From the NCBI GenBank assembly GCA_012799995.1, contig JAAZKE010000028.1, positions 1-58,780 on the forward strand: a stretch of DNA of 58,780 nt, read 5' to 3'. Each line of letters starts with the position of its first letter. The stretch's first letter is position 1. The notes beneath the pieces were generated by a model that did not search any database, was not told where the DNA came from, and was given only the letters and a program-made list of their open reading frames with translations. This document shows, one piece after another, positions 36,973 to 44,769 of this stretch. The DNA comes from Chloroflexota bacterium (GTDB lineage Bacteria > Chloroflexota > Anaerolineae > Anaerolineales > Anaerolineaceae). The translations under genes and the position numbers were made by a program.

Positions 36973-38376
36973 ATGAAGGGAATTCGTATAGCCGCCGAAA
37001 AAAGCCGGATTGTACCGGTAGGTCAGACGACAGATGCCTGGGATGTGTTGACCGTTCAAAATTTGTTATTCGAGCCATTAGTCAGATGCATAGAAGGGCA
37101 GGCTCAACCTGCTTTAGCTAAGAGCTGGATTATCCTTGATGAAGGGCGCAGGTGGATTTTTTCACTACGTGATCTTGCAACTTTTTCGGATGGAAGCAAA
37201 TGCACGATGGATGACGTAAAATATTCCATCGAAATCATGCGATCAGCTAAAGACTCTTTCGGAATGCCGGGACCGTTTTCAAGATACCTGTCGGGAATAA
37301 CGTTAAATATGCTTGATAGCAACACGCTTGAGGTAAAATCACCCACTCCCAATGGAGATATAGCAGATTTCCTCAGTGAAATTCACATCAAGAAACAAAA
37401 TCCAAATGGAAATGATTTACTTGGGACAGGGGCATATAAAGTAGCAGAAATAATCCCAGACAAGAGCATTCTTTTAGTAAAGCGACAAGATCATAGTGGA
37501 ATCCCATCCACATATGACAGTCTGGAATTTCTGATCGTTCCCGACCATCATGAAAGACTGAAACTTCTCAAATCAAACCAGGTTCAGATTGCATTGGACT
37601 TGGAGCATATAGAGGGAGGTTTATTTAATGATGACGATGTAAACTGGCATCGATCAGTGAATACCTTGTCTGTGATGGGTTTTTTAAATTGTTTTTACGC
37701 TCCCTTTAATAATCCAGAGGCACGATTAGCTCTAAATATGGCTGTGGATATCAACCGTCTTATTTCAGAGGTTATGAATGGTATGGCGATCCCATCGATG
37801 ACAGTGGTCAGCCCATTCCATTGCGGATTTGAAAGTGACCTCCGTCCAATTCTCTATGATCCGGAAAGAGCAAAAGAAATTTTTGGAAGAATGGAAATGC
37901 CGAACGAGTTGATTATCCGGACACCAACTTTTATGCCCGAGAAAGCAGATTTGGTCGCTGCTTTTATCGCCGTTCAACTAAGACAGATTGGCGTCAAGGT
38001 AAAGGTGGATGTTGAACATAACAGACCGGAATTTGCACGTCAGGTTGGACGGAAAGAAATTGGGCATATCGCTTTATTTGATTCTTCACCGCATAGTACC
38101 TACCGCGTTCTATCTGACAAGATATCCAAAAAACAACAGGGATTATGGTGGCAGGGGCTGGATGATCCAATCCTCGATGAAATGATCGATCAGGCGCACG
38201 GAACTTCTGGCATAAAGGAGAGAGAATTCAAATATGCCCAAGCTTTGAGATATCTCAATCAGAACCCTGCATGGCTGTATTTGTTCCACCCGATATTGGT
38301 CACTGCCTGCGCCAAATCAATTAATGATATTGAAATAACTCATGAAGGATTGCTCCGATTTCCCGGGGCATGGTGA
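36973..38376 (+). CDS. Leaderless solute-binding-protein homologue (SBP_bac_5 fold, probably cytoplasmic)
   Basis: The 467-residue protein aligns with the first two-thirds and the end of the peptide-binding-protein family: LLFEPLVRC, LAKSWIILDEGRRWIFSLRDLATFSDGSKCTMDDV, LLGTGAYKV, EARLALNMAVDINRL and YDPERAKEIFG. It begins MKGIRIAAEKS with no signal peptide or membrane helix, so it should stay inside the cell. The start is firm: AGGAAAGG lies at 8 bases and the gene follows dppC by one base. Possible roles are a ligand sensor (as in SgrR-type regulators, here without a DNA-binding domain), a substrate chaperone, or a misread exported protein. Confidence 0.75.
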   Translation: MKGIRIAAEKSRIVPVGQTTDAWDVLTVQNLLFEPLVRCIEGQAQPALAKSWIILDEGRRWIFSLRDLATFSDGSKCTMDDVKYSIEIMRSAKDSFGMPGPFSRYLSGITLNMLDSNTLEVKSPTPNGDIADFLSEIHIKKQNPNGNDLLGTGAYKVAEIIPDKSILLVKRQDHSGIPSTYDSLEFLIVPDHHERLKLLKSNQVQIALDLEHIEGGLFNDDDVNWHRSVNTLSVMGFLNCFYAPFNNPEARLALNMAVDINRLISEVMNGMAIPSMTVVSPFHCGFESDLRPILYDPERAKEIFGRMEMPNELIIRTPTFMPEKADLVAAFIAVQLRQIGVKVKVDVEHNRPEFARQVGRKEIGHIALFDSSPHSTYRVLSDKISKKQQGLWWQGLDDPILDEMIDQAHGTSGIKEREFKYAQALRYLNQNPAWLYLFHPILVTACAKSINDIEITHEGLLRFPGAW

Positions 38377-38392
38377 AAAGGAGAGATAAGAA

Positions 38393-38773
38393 ATGAAAAT
38401 TTATTCGAATATCACGTTTTTTTACTACAAAGATCTGGATGAAGCAGCGGATTTTTATGAGAATATTTTGGGAGCACAATTAATCCAGGATCAAAAGATG
38501 GCAAAAATTTATAAATTTGGCAAGTCCTATTTTGGCATAGTTGATGGTGAAAAAGGAAGTTTAAAAGCTCAGGACAAGAATGCTGCGATGTTGACGTTCC
38601 TGGTGGACAGTGTGGAAGAATGGACCGCCTACTTTCACGAAAAGGGTGTGAAGTGTTTTAAAGACATCAGCATGGGAAAGTTTGCCCATTCATCGTTTTT
38701 CATCGATCCGGGCGGTTATGTGGTCGAATTTCAACGATTTCTGGACGAAGATGTTCAGAAGGAGTTTGAATAG
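38393..38773 (+). CDS. VOC-superfamily protein
   Basis: The 126-residue protein is one vicinal-oxygen-chelate unit: FYYKDLDEAADFYENILGAQL, a second module AMLTFLVDSVEEW and the end SSFFIDPGGYVVEFQRF. The usual first-strand metal His is not obvious (NITFFYY), so it may bind rather than catalyse. Its TAG stop shares a base with the GTG start of the next gene. Confidence 0.7.
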   Translation: MKIYSNITFFYYKDLDEAADFYENILGAQLIQDQKMAKIYKFGKSYFGIVDGEKGSLKAQDKNAAMLTFLVDSVEEWTAYFHEKGVKCFKDISMGKFAHSSFFIDPGGYVVEFQRFLDEDVQKEFE

Positions 38774-40884
38774 TGCAACAAGGCTCCCTTTTCCGCATGC
38801 AGTTCTCCATGAGTGATTCTTTTAGTGCGGTCCTGGCAAATGACGGCTATATTCCCCTGTTGGTTACATATACCAAACAGGACGCTGAAATTAACAGTTT
38901 ACGCAAAGCTAGCAAAGATGACCTGATGAAGCTGGAACCGGAGTATTTCTCTGCGCTGGAAGCTCTGAACAGGAGTAAATGTATTTTACTCGTGGGGGAT
39001 TCCGGAATGGGGAAAACCACTTTTTTGAAGATGCTGTGTATATGTATGGAAGGGGAGCTGGAAAATCATCCCAAATACAATCTGGCAAAGATCACCGAAC
39101 CAGTTGTCAGGACTGAAACAGGGATTGTGTTGGAAGTGCAAAAGTGGGATGACGGAGCACTCCGACCGTTTTTATTGGATTTGGAAAGCTTGGCTTTAGA
39201 AGATCGCAATAGAAAGAAATTCCCTGATGAAGTTAAAGACGCAGAATTAATTCTGATAGATGGTGTGGATGACATCGATCCTGAAGACTGGAAATGGGTA
39301 GCATCTGAAATTGAAATGCTCCATGCTGAAGATCCTGACAGGTATTTTGTAATTGCCTGTGAAGCTGACGTGATGAACCGACTACGTCCACGTCTCCCAG
39401 GGTTTACCAGTTATACGGTGAAAACGCTGACGGACGCTCAAAAGTACCTGATCTCGAAACAGTCATCTGATGATCCGGACTTCCAAGATGGTGAACCAAT
39501 GCCAAAAGTGCCGATTGGATTGAGTGAGGCATTGAAGATAACTCAAAGTTATCTGTCATGGACTACGATGGATCCCAAACCCCAAAGCGTGCAGACATTT
39601 TTTGAAGCTGAGTTGGAAAAGAGCCCTTTAGCCAAAGCAGAGCCGGAATTCACAGCTTACAAATACTTTACTCAAAAAATGGATCAGCGAGAACAACAGA
39701 AAATTTTCGCATCTTTCCAATCTGACATGAATCAATTGCGCTATCTGGCTTGTAAATACTGTCTGGAAGAAAATTTCAACACCCGGTTTGAAAAACTGGT
39801 ACTGGAACTCAACTATCAAATCTGGGCTATGATCCGCATGCTTAAAATGATCGCTAAGGAGAAAAATGCTGAGAATCTCAAATCCATGTTTTTAGATTTG
39901 TGCCCTAACGGAGAACCAAAGGCTGAGCTCAGCATCAAAGCGCTTATTGCAGGTGATCTGTTGTTTGAAATCAGGGACAAAATCGATATCCTGAGAGAGA
40001 AAAAAGTCATCCAGCTCAAAAAGTGGATCAGAGCGATTGTTGAGAATGGGTGGCTGACTGTCTATGACCGGATTATCGCAGGGAAACGACTGTCCTGGTT
40101 AGGAGATGATCGGGAGTTGACCGAGTTGGTTTCGATCCCTGCCGGTAGTTTTACCATGGGCGATTATCTGTTGCCAAATAATCAACCGGTTGCAGAGATA
40201 AAAATAAAAGCTTTCAAAATAGGTCGTTACCCGGTAGTGAACACAACCTATAAGGAGTTCATAGATCAAACTGGCAGATTTTGGTTATCTGAAGAAAAGG
40301 ATAACTGCGAAAGGCGCAATTATCCAGCGATCAATTTAACCTGGCATGATGCGGTTGCATTTTGTAACTGGTTGACCGAAAAATGGCAAACGGAAGGCAA
40401 AATCCAGCGAGATGAAATTGTAAGGATCCCAACCGAGGCGGAATGGGAGTATGCAGCCCGCGGGAAAATAATTTCACAACCGGACACGCTCATTTATGCC
40501 TGGGGTTCAGGTTGGCAGGATGATTATTGTAATACCAGGGAGCTGGGGCTCAATGACACCTGCGCGGTAGGCTTGTTCCCTCAAAATGAAAGTGCTTTTG
40601 GCTGCCTGGACATGAATGGAATGGTGTGGGAATGGAATTCTACCCTTTGGGGAGCTGACCCTAAAAGCCCGGATTATCCCTATCCTTATGATCCGTGCGA
40701 TGGTCGCGAAAATACAAAGGATGCCCTAGATAACATTCGCCGCTGTATGCGCGGAGGGTCTTTTGGCAGCACTGCTGATCACGCAACCTGTTGTTACCGA
40801 GGTGGCTTGGAACCGATCGGTTTTTGGCGAGGGGATGGATTCAGAATCGTAGTTTCAAAGGATAATAATGGAACGCGTAATTGA
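38773..40884 (+). CDS. NACHT-like STAND NTPase fused to FGE-sulfatase (C-type-lectin fold) domain
   Basis: The 703-residue protein has a P-loop NTPase (Walker A GDSGMGKTT at 75-83, Walker B LILIDGVDDID at 159-169). A helical middle (about 250-430) ends in an AG-x-x-LSWLGD motif, and an FGE-sulfatase domain follows from about 452 (IPAGSFTMG, PTEAEWEYAARG, CLDMNGMVWEWNS, MRGGSFGSTA, GDGFRIVV). The two catalytic cysteines of true formylglycine-generating enzymes are not in the usual spacing, so the domain is probably a binding module. Similar proteins in Chloroflexota and cyanobacteria are thought to be signalling or conflict-related sensors. The start is GTG 38773 with AAGGAG at 8 bases, coupled to the VOC gene. 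It sits inside a metabolic operon, which is unusual. Confidence 0.8.
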   Translation: MQQGSLFRMQFSMSDSFSAVLANDGYIPLLVTYTKQDAEINSLRKASKDDLMKLEPEYFSALEALNRSKCILLVGDSGMGKTTFLKMLCICMEGELENHPKYNLAKITEPVVRTETGIVLEVQKWDDGALRPFLLDLESLALEDRNRKKFPDEVKDAELILIDGVDDIDPEDWKWVASEIEMLHAEDPDRYFVIACEADVMNRLRPRLPGFTSYTVKTLTDAQKYLISKQSSDDPDFQDGEPMPKVPIGLSEALKITQSYLSWTTMDPKPQSVQTFFEAELEKSPLAKAEPEFTAYKYFTQKMDQREQQKIFASFQSDMNQLRYLACKYCLEENFNTRFEKLVLELNYQIWAMIRMLKMIAKEKNAENLKSMFLDLCPNGEPKAELSIKALIAGDLLFEIRDKIDILREKKVIQLKKWIRAIVENGWLTVYDRIIAGKRLSWLGDDRELTELVSIPAGSFTMGDYLLPNNQPVAEIKIKAFKIGRYPVVNTTYKEFIDQTGRFWLSEEKDNCERRNYPAINLTWHDAVAFCNWLTEKWQTEGKIQRDEIVRIPTEAEWEYAARGKIISQPDTLIYAWGSGWQDDYCNTRELGLNDTCAVGLFPQNESAFGCLDMNGMVWEWNSTLWGADPKSPDYPYPYDPCDGRENTKDALDNIRRCMRGGSFGSTADHATCCYRGGLEPIGFWRGDGFRIVVSKDNNGTRN

Positions 40885-42049
40885 TTTGCACCTCAAGAAC
40901 CTGTCCTTCGACCACTGTCCTGATCGAAGGAGTAAAAGCGAGAGTAATAAGTGGCGTCGTTATCCTGCTGACGTTTTACCCATGTGGGTTGCGGACATGG
41001 ATTGCCTGAGTGCTCCCTCCATTCAACAGGCATTGAAGGAACGTGTTGAACACGGTGTGTTTGGCTATGGCAGACCACTTCCGGGTCTTTATGAGCTGCT
41101 ATGTAAGCGAATGGAGACCAAATATGACTGGAAGGTTGATCCAAGTTGGATCAGGTTTTCAGCAGGGGTTATTGTTGCAGTTAATCAGATTATCGATGCA
41201 GTTTCCGAAAATGGGGATGCTGTTCTGGTACAGACCCCGGCATATCCTCCTCTTTTGGAAACCCCAGGTTGCCGTAAGCTTGAATGTATACTGTCACCTC
41301 TCGTCTCTGATCATAATGGTCGCTTTGAAATTGATTTTGAAATCCTGGAAAAGTCAATCACTGATCGGACCAGGTTCTTCCTGTTCTGTAACCCTCATAA
41401 TCCAACTGGCAGAGTGTTTACCAGGAGTGAGCTTGAAAAATTGGCAGAAATCTGCCTTCGCCATAATCTAATCATTCTTTCAGATGAAATTCACCAGGAT
41501 ATTGTTTATTCAGATCACAAACACATACCTATTGCATCCCTGGATAAGGAAATCGAGCAACGCACAATTACAATCTCTTCGGCGAGCAAGACGTACAACA
41601 TCGCTGGATTGAAATGTGCCTATGCCATTATTCCCAACAAAGAATTGCAGAGTGCATATGACAACGGCGGTAAAGGACTTGTTGACAGTGTGAATGTGCT
41701 TGGGTTAACCGCTACCGAAGAGGCTTTTCGTTCGGGTGATGGATGGCTAAAGGATTGTCTGGGTTATTTGAAAAATAATCGGAACTATCTGATCAATGAA
41801 ATTAATAAAATCAAGGGAATTCAAGTGTTTGCACCGGAAGGTACCTTCCTGGCCTGGCTGGATTGTAGCGAACTCATGTTGGGATCATCACCGGCTGAGT
41901 TTTTCCTGATGAACGCAAAAATAGCTTTCAATGATGGGGCAACTTTTGGCGATGGATATTCAAATTTTGTGAGGATGAATTTTGGCTGTTCTTTCGAAAT
42001 ATTGAAAAATGCGATTGCGGCAATGAAAGCCGCATTGGATGCCCTGTAA
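40868..42049 (+). CDS. MalY/PatB-type PLP-dependent C-S lyase/aminotransferase
   Basis: The 393-residue fold-type I enzyme has the MalY/PatB pattern: LPMWVADMDCLSAPSIQQAL, FGYGRPLPGLYELL, NPHNPTGRVF, SDEIHQDIVY and the PLP lysine in SSASKTYNIAGLK near residue 240. Members cleave cystathionine or other S-conjugates or act as aminotransferases; the released enamine would be a RidA substrate, and RidA is in the same operon. The start lies inside the last codons of the NACHT-FGE gene (17-base overlap). Confidence 0.88.
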   Translation: MERVIDLHLKNLSFDHCPDRRSKSESNKWRRYPADVLPMWVADMDCLSAPSIQQALKERVEHGVFGYGRPLPGLYELLCKRMETKYDWKVDPSWIRFSAGVIVAVNQIIDAVSENGDAVLVQTPAYPPLLETPGCRKLECILSPLVSDHNGRFEIDFEILEKSITDRTRFFLFCNPHNPTGRVFTRSELEKLAEICLRHNLIILSDEIHQDIVYSDHKHIPIASLDKEIEQRTITISSASKTYNIAGLKCAYAIIPNKELQSAYDNGGKGLVDSVNVLGLTATEEAFRSGDGWLKDCLGYLKNNRNYLINEINKIKGIQVFAPEGTFLAWLDCSELMLGSSPAEFFLMNAKIAFNDGATFGDGYSNFVRMNFGCSFEILKNAIAAMKAALDAL

Positions 42050-42057
42050 GAGAATTT

Positions 42058-42429
42058 ATGAGCGAGATTCGTATGGCAACTTTGTTGGAAGTAAAAAATC
42101 TTGAAACACATTTTCATACCAGAGACGGAATAGTACACGCGGTTAACGGAATTTCATTTAAGGTTAGAGAAGGTGATACTTTAGGTGTGGTTGGTGAGAG
42201 TGGCAGTGGGAAAAGCGTATCGATGATGTCAATCCTAAGGCTTATATCTGAGCCACCAGGTGAGGTCGTCGCTGGAGAAGAGTTCTTTGAGGGGCAGGAT
42301 TTATTAAAACTCAGCGAACCCGAGCTGCGATCGATACGGGGTTCTGAAATCAGTCTGGTCTTCCAGGACCCAATGACTTCCTTTAACCCTGTTATGACGC
42401 AGTGCTTCCGGCAAGAGCCAGTGCAGTAA
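42058..42429 (+). pseudogene. Peptide-type ABC transporter ATPase DppD, cut after the Q-loop
   Basis: The first about 113 residues are a normal DppD N-terminus: LEVKNLETHFHTRDG, Walker A GESGSGKS, and the Q-loop VFQDPMTSFNPVMT. The family then continues for some 200 residues, but here the sequence changes to nine unrelated residues and a stop. The switch lies at about 42398-42408, where the opposite strand becomes the diphosphomevalonate decarboxylase gene, also cut. The product lacks the signature motif and Walker B and cannot be a working ATPase. No dppF follows. The transporter upstream would need ATPases from elsewhere, or the break is an assembly error. Confidence 0.88.
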
Positions 42430-42763
42430 AGGCGGCTGCGGATGAAGCAATCCCGGCCCCGATTGGGAAGTTGTTGATGCTTTCCACCGAAGCAAAGCGG
42501 TTTTCAGTGGACATCGAGCGGATGATTTGAAGGAAATTTCGGACACGGATCAAAGCTTCTCCACTAATTTCATTCCCGTTTATTTTTAAGGTATCGCAAC
42601 GCAGCTCATCCCGAAAACTTACAATGGTTCTGGTGTGTAATGTGCCGAGGTTCATCGAGATGGATCCATTCAATGGGAGTCTCAGCAAATCATCTTTGTT
42701 ACCCCAATACTTGATGAATGCGATATTTGGATGCGCGATGGCGGCTGCTGTGCGGACTGCCAT
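42392..42763 (-). pseudogene. Diphosphomevalonate decarboxylase, N-terminal fragment only
   Basis: The fragment begins with the family hallmark IAHPNIAFIKYWGNKDD and LRLPLNGSISMNLGTL. It reaches NNFPIGAGIASSAAAFTALALAG, the GHMP ATP-binding loop, then leaves the family after about 118 residues where it meets dppD. The full enzyme has over 300 residues and makes isopentenyl diphosphate in the mevalonate pathway. The 5' end looks intact, with GAGG at 5 bases. As it stands the product would be inactive. Confidence 0.88.
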
Positions 42764-43067
42764 GAATACCTCACACTTGATATTTTTCTTTTAGTTTACC
42801 ATGAACCGGTACAGGCTGAACCTTGTGTCAGAATTTGTCGTCTTCGCTTCAAATTTGCCTAGTCAAGGATCATAAATAAAAAAAGAGGAAGTTCCAAACG
42901 ATAAAATAATTTTTATCCACAAAAATCGTTCGAAAGAAACTTCCGATGACAAAGAATGTCATATTGCGTATAACGTTGCAGATTGGAAAAGGAAAGACAC
43001 AAGAAACAAATATGGAACAGATACAAGATACCTATAAATATCCCCTCCTATGGAAATATTTAATGAA
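42764..43067. other. Intergenic region with imperfect inverted repeat; possible insertion-element remnant
   Basis: This region of about 300 bases contains the mvaD promoter on the minus strand and an imperfect inverted repeat with arms GGAAGTTccaAACGAT (42887-42902) and a matching arm at 42925-42944. Right after it, ATG 42946 opens a 41-codon plus-strand frame (MTKNVILRI...) that ends inside the dehydratase 3' end. I do not recognise the frame. Palindrome plus short frame next to a broken junction suggests the end of a lost mobile element, but this is weak. Confidence 0.35.
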
Positions 43068-44057
43068 TTAATTGCCAATGGCGATTAATTCATTAAACTT
43101 CCTGGAATTCACATTTCTGCCTGTAAGCACAAAAACCGCTTTTTTCCCTTTGATATTTATCTTGCCCGCCAGCACAGCCGCCAAACCAACACATGCTGCA
43201 GGTTCAACAATGATTTGTTCATCTTCCTGAAATGTTCGCATTGCTTCCACAATTTCTGTATCGGAAACCACTTCAATAGTCTCAACAATATCTTTAGTAA
43301 TCTGATAAGTTAGTGGGGTTAGAGTCCCCATAATCCCATCAGCAATGCCTGGTTTAATATCAACCCATTCATGACAATAACCATCCCGGAACGATATACT
43401 GCCACCAGGAGCAGCATCCGATTCGACGCCGATAATTCTAATCGATGGGGAAGCACTCTTTGCAATCATGGCAATCCCGGCGAGAATGCCACCTCCACCA
43501 ACAGGCACAATGATCATTTCAGCATCGGGTAAATCTTCCATAATTTCTATTCCAATTGTGCCCTGACCAGCAATAACCAGGGGATCACCATGGGAATGTA
43601 CATAAGTTGCTCCACTCTTTTTATAATAGGAAATTGCCTCTGCATACGCATCAAGAAAATGCTCTCCATGGAAAACTGGTTCCGCGCCAAAACTGCGAAT
43701 TCGATTAACCTTAGTAGGCTCTGCATTTTTCGGCAAATATATACGGGTAGGAGGGTAACCGAACAAACTGGCGGCATAGGCCAGTGCTGTTCCATGATTT
43801 CCGCTTGAGCAAGTGACCAGACCTTTACGGCGTTGTTCAGCTGTTAAAACGGAAACCATATTAATCGCCCCGCGAACCTTAAAACAGCCGCATTTTTGCC
43901 AATTTTCCATTTTCAAAAAAACTTCTCCCCCGGTGCGTTGACTTAAGGCGGAAGAGTATACCAATGGAGTGTGGTAAATATACTTTTCAATTCGTTCTCT
44001 TGCTTGCCAGATATGAACATTTTGAATATCTTCTATGCAAAAATTAAACTCATCCAC
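43068..44057 (-). CDS. Threonine/serine dehydratase (PLP-dependent ammonia-lyase)
   Basis: The 329-residue fold-type II enzyme has the PLP lysine in GCFKVRGA near residue 58, SSGNHGTALAYAA near 84-96, the glycine loop VPVGGGGILAG near 185, and a serine/threonine-dehydratase-like end. It lacks the C-terminal ACT domain of biosynthetic IlvA, so it resembles the catabolic TdcB/serine racemase type, giving 2-oxobutyrate or pyruvate plus ammonia. The start is GTG 44057 with GGAG at 7 bases. It is a single gene between possible mobile-element remnants. Confidence 0.88.
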   Translation of the reverse strand: MDEFNFCIEDIQNVHIWQARERIEKYIYHTPLVYSSALSQRTGGEVFLKMENWQKCGCFKVRGAINMVSVLTAEQRRKGLVTCSSGNHGTALAYAASLFGYPPTRIYLPKNAEPTKVNRIRSFGAEPVFHGEHFLDAYAEAISYYKKSGATYVHSHGDPLVIAGQGTIGIEIMEDLPDAEMIIVPVGGGGILAGIAMIAKSASPSIRIIGVESDAAPGGSISFRDGYCHEWVDIKPGIADGIMGTLTPLTYQITKDIVETIEVVSDTEIVEAMRTFQEDEQIIVEPAACVGLAAVLAGKINIKGKKAVFVLTGRNVNSRKFNELIAIGN

Positions 44058-44139
44058 AATTATCTCCTAAGTATTTTGATGGATTATTTTATACCGTTCA
44101 TTATGATATTAATCAATGTACTCTGAAATATAGATGATG

Positions 44140-44500
44140 TCAACGAAATCGTTTCTTCACACCAATTTTCCGCTCAATCTTGTCCCTATCTTTTCTTGCG
44201 GCAATATAATCGGGTGTTTTCTCCAAATTAAGCCAGATTTCCTTGTTCTTTTCTTTTTTTATCATCTGGTTTCGTTTGAACAGTATCCCCGAATGCAGCC
44301 CCTTTAACTATAAGTAGTAATGATTATCCCAAGCTTAGGTGTTCACGGGTAATTTCTGAACCAGATCCCGATCATCCAGGGCGCAAAAATGATGTTCGTC
44401 ATACACCTCTCATGAGGTCACTTCAAGGTTGGTGATCAAACCGCATTCAGAATTCATATTCAGATCGAAAATCAGGAATGAAAATACGTGAATATTAGGT
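44140..44500 (-). pseudogene. Decayed IS1182/IS5-like transposase, C-terminal part
   Basis: Reading the minus strand from about 44500, frame pieces give DLNMNSECGLITNLEVTS, then after a one-base shift EVYDEHHFCALDDRDLVQ, a stop, and AWDNHYYL. After another shift come NKEIWLNLEKTPDYIAARK and DKIERKIGVKKRF, with a stop at 44140. The order 'GLIT..VT', 'YD..H', 'YIAA..R.KIE.K.G..KR' matches the DDE-transposase C-terminus of IS1182-type elements. At least two frameshifts and two stops show it is dead. The rest of the 44058-44769 gap is A/T-rich and holds the iorA promoter; nothing else was recognised. Confidence 0.55.
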
Positions 44501-44769
44501 AGTGTTTATATGCGGGGGTAGTAGATACTGTGACGAAAATCCATAGATTTGGAAAAGAGAGAGGTAAGTGACCATAAACAACTTATTGACGAAGATAAAG
44601 ACATTGAATAAGAATTAAACGAGAAAAATGATAAAATTAGGATAGTAGCGTCGAGCAGCTGTTTCGAACGGATTTTTCGTCTGAGTGATTGAGAATTGGC
44701 TGTTTTGACAGGAAAGGGAATTTTCAGAAGATTAAATTATTTTCATTCTTCTGTAAAAAAGGAGTATTC

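Noticed and set aside
40690..40884. C-type-lectin-like end of the NACHT-FGE gene as a target of a diversity-generating retroelement
   Set aside because: No reverse transcriptase, template repeat or adenine-rich variable region is present in the window.
42946..43071. 41-codon plus-strand frame after the inverted repeat
   Set aside because: No ribosome site and no recognisable family; mentioned only as part of a possible mobile-element remnant.
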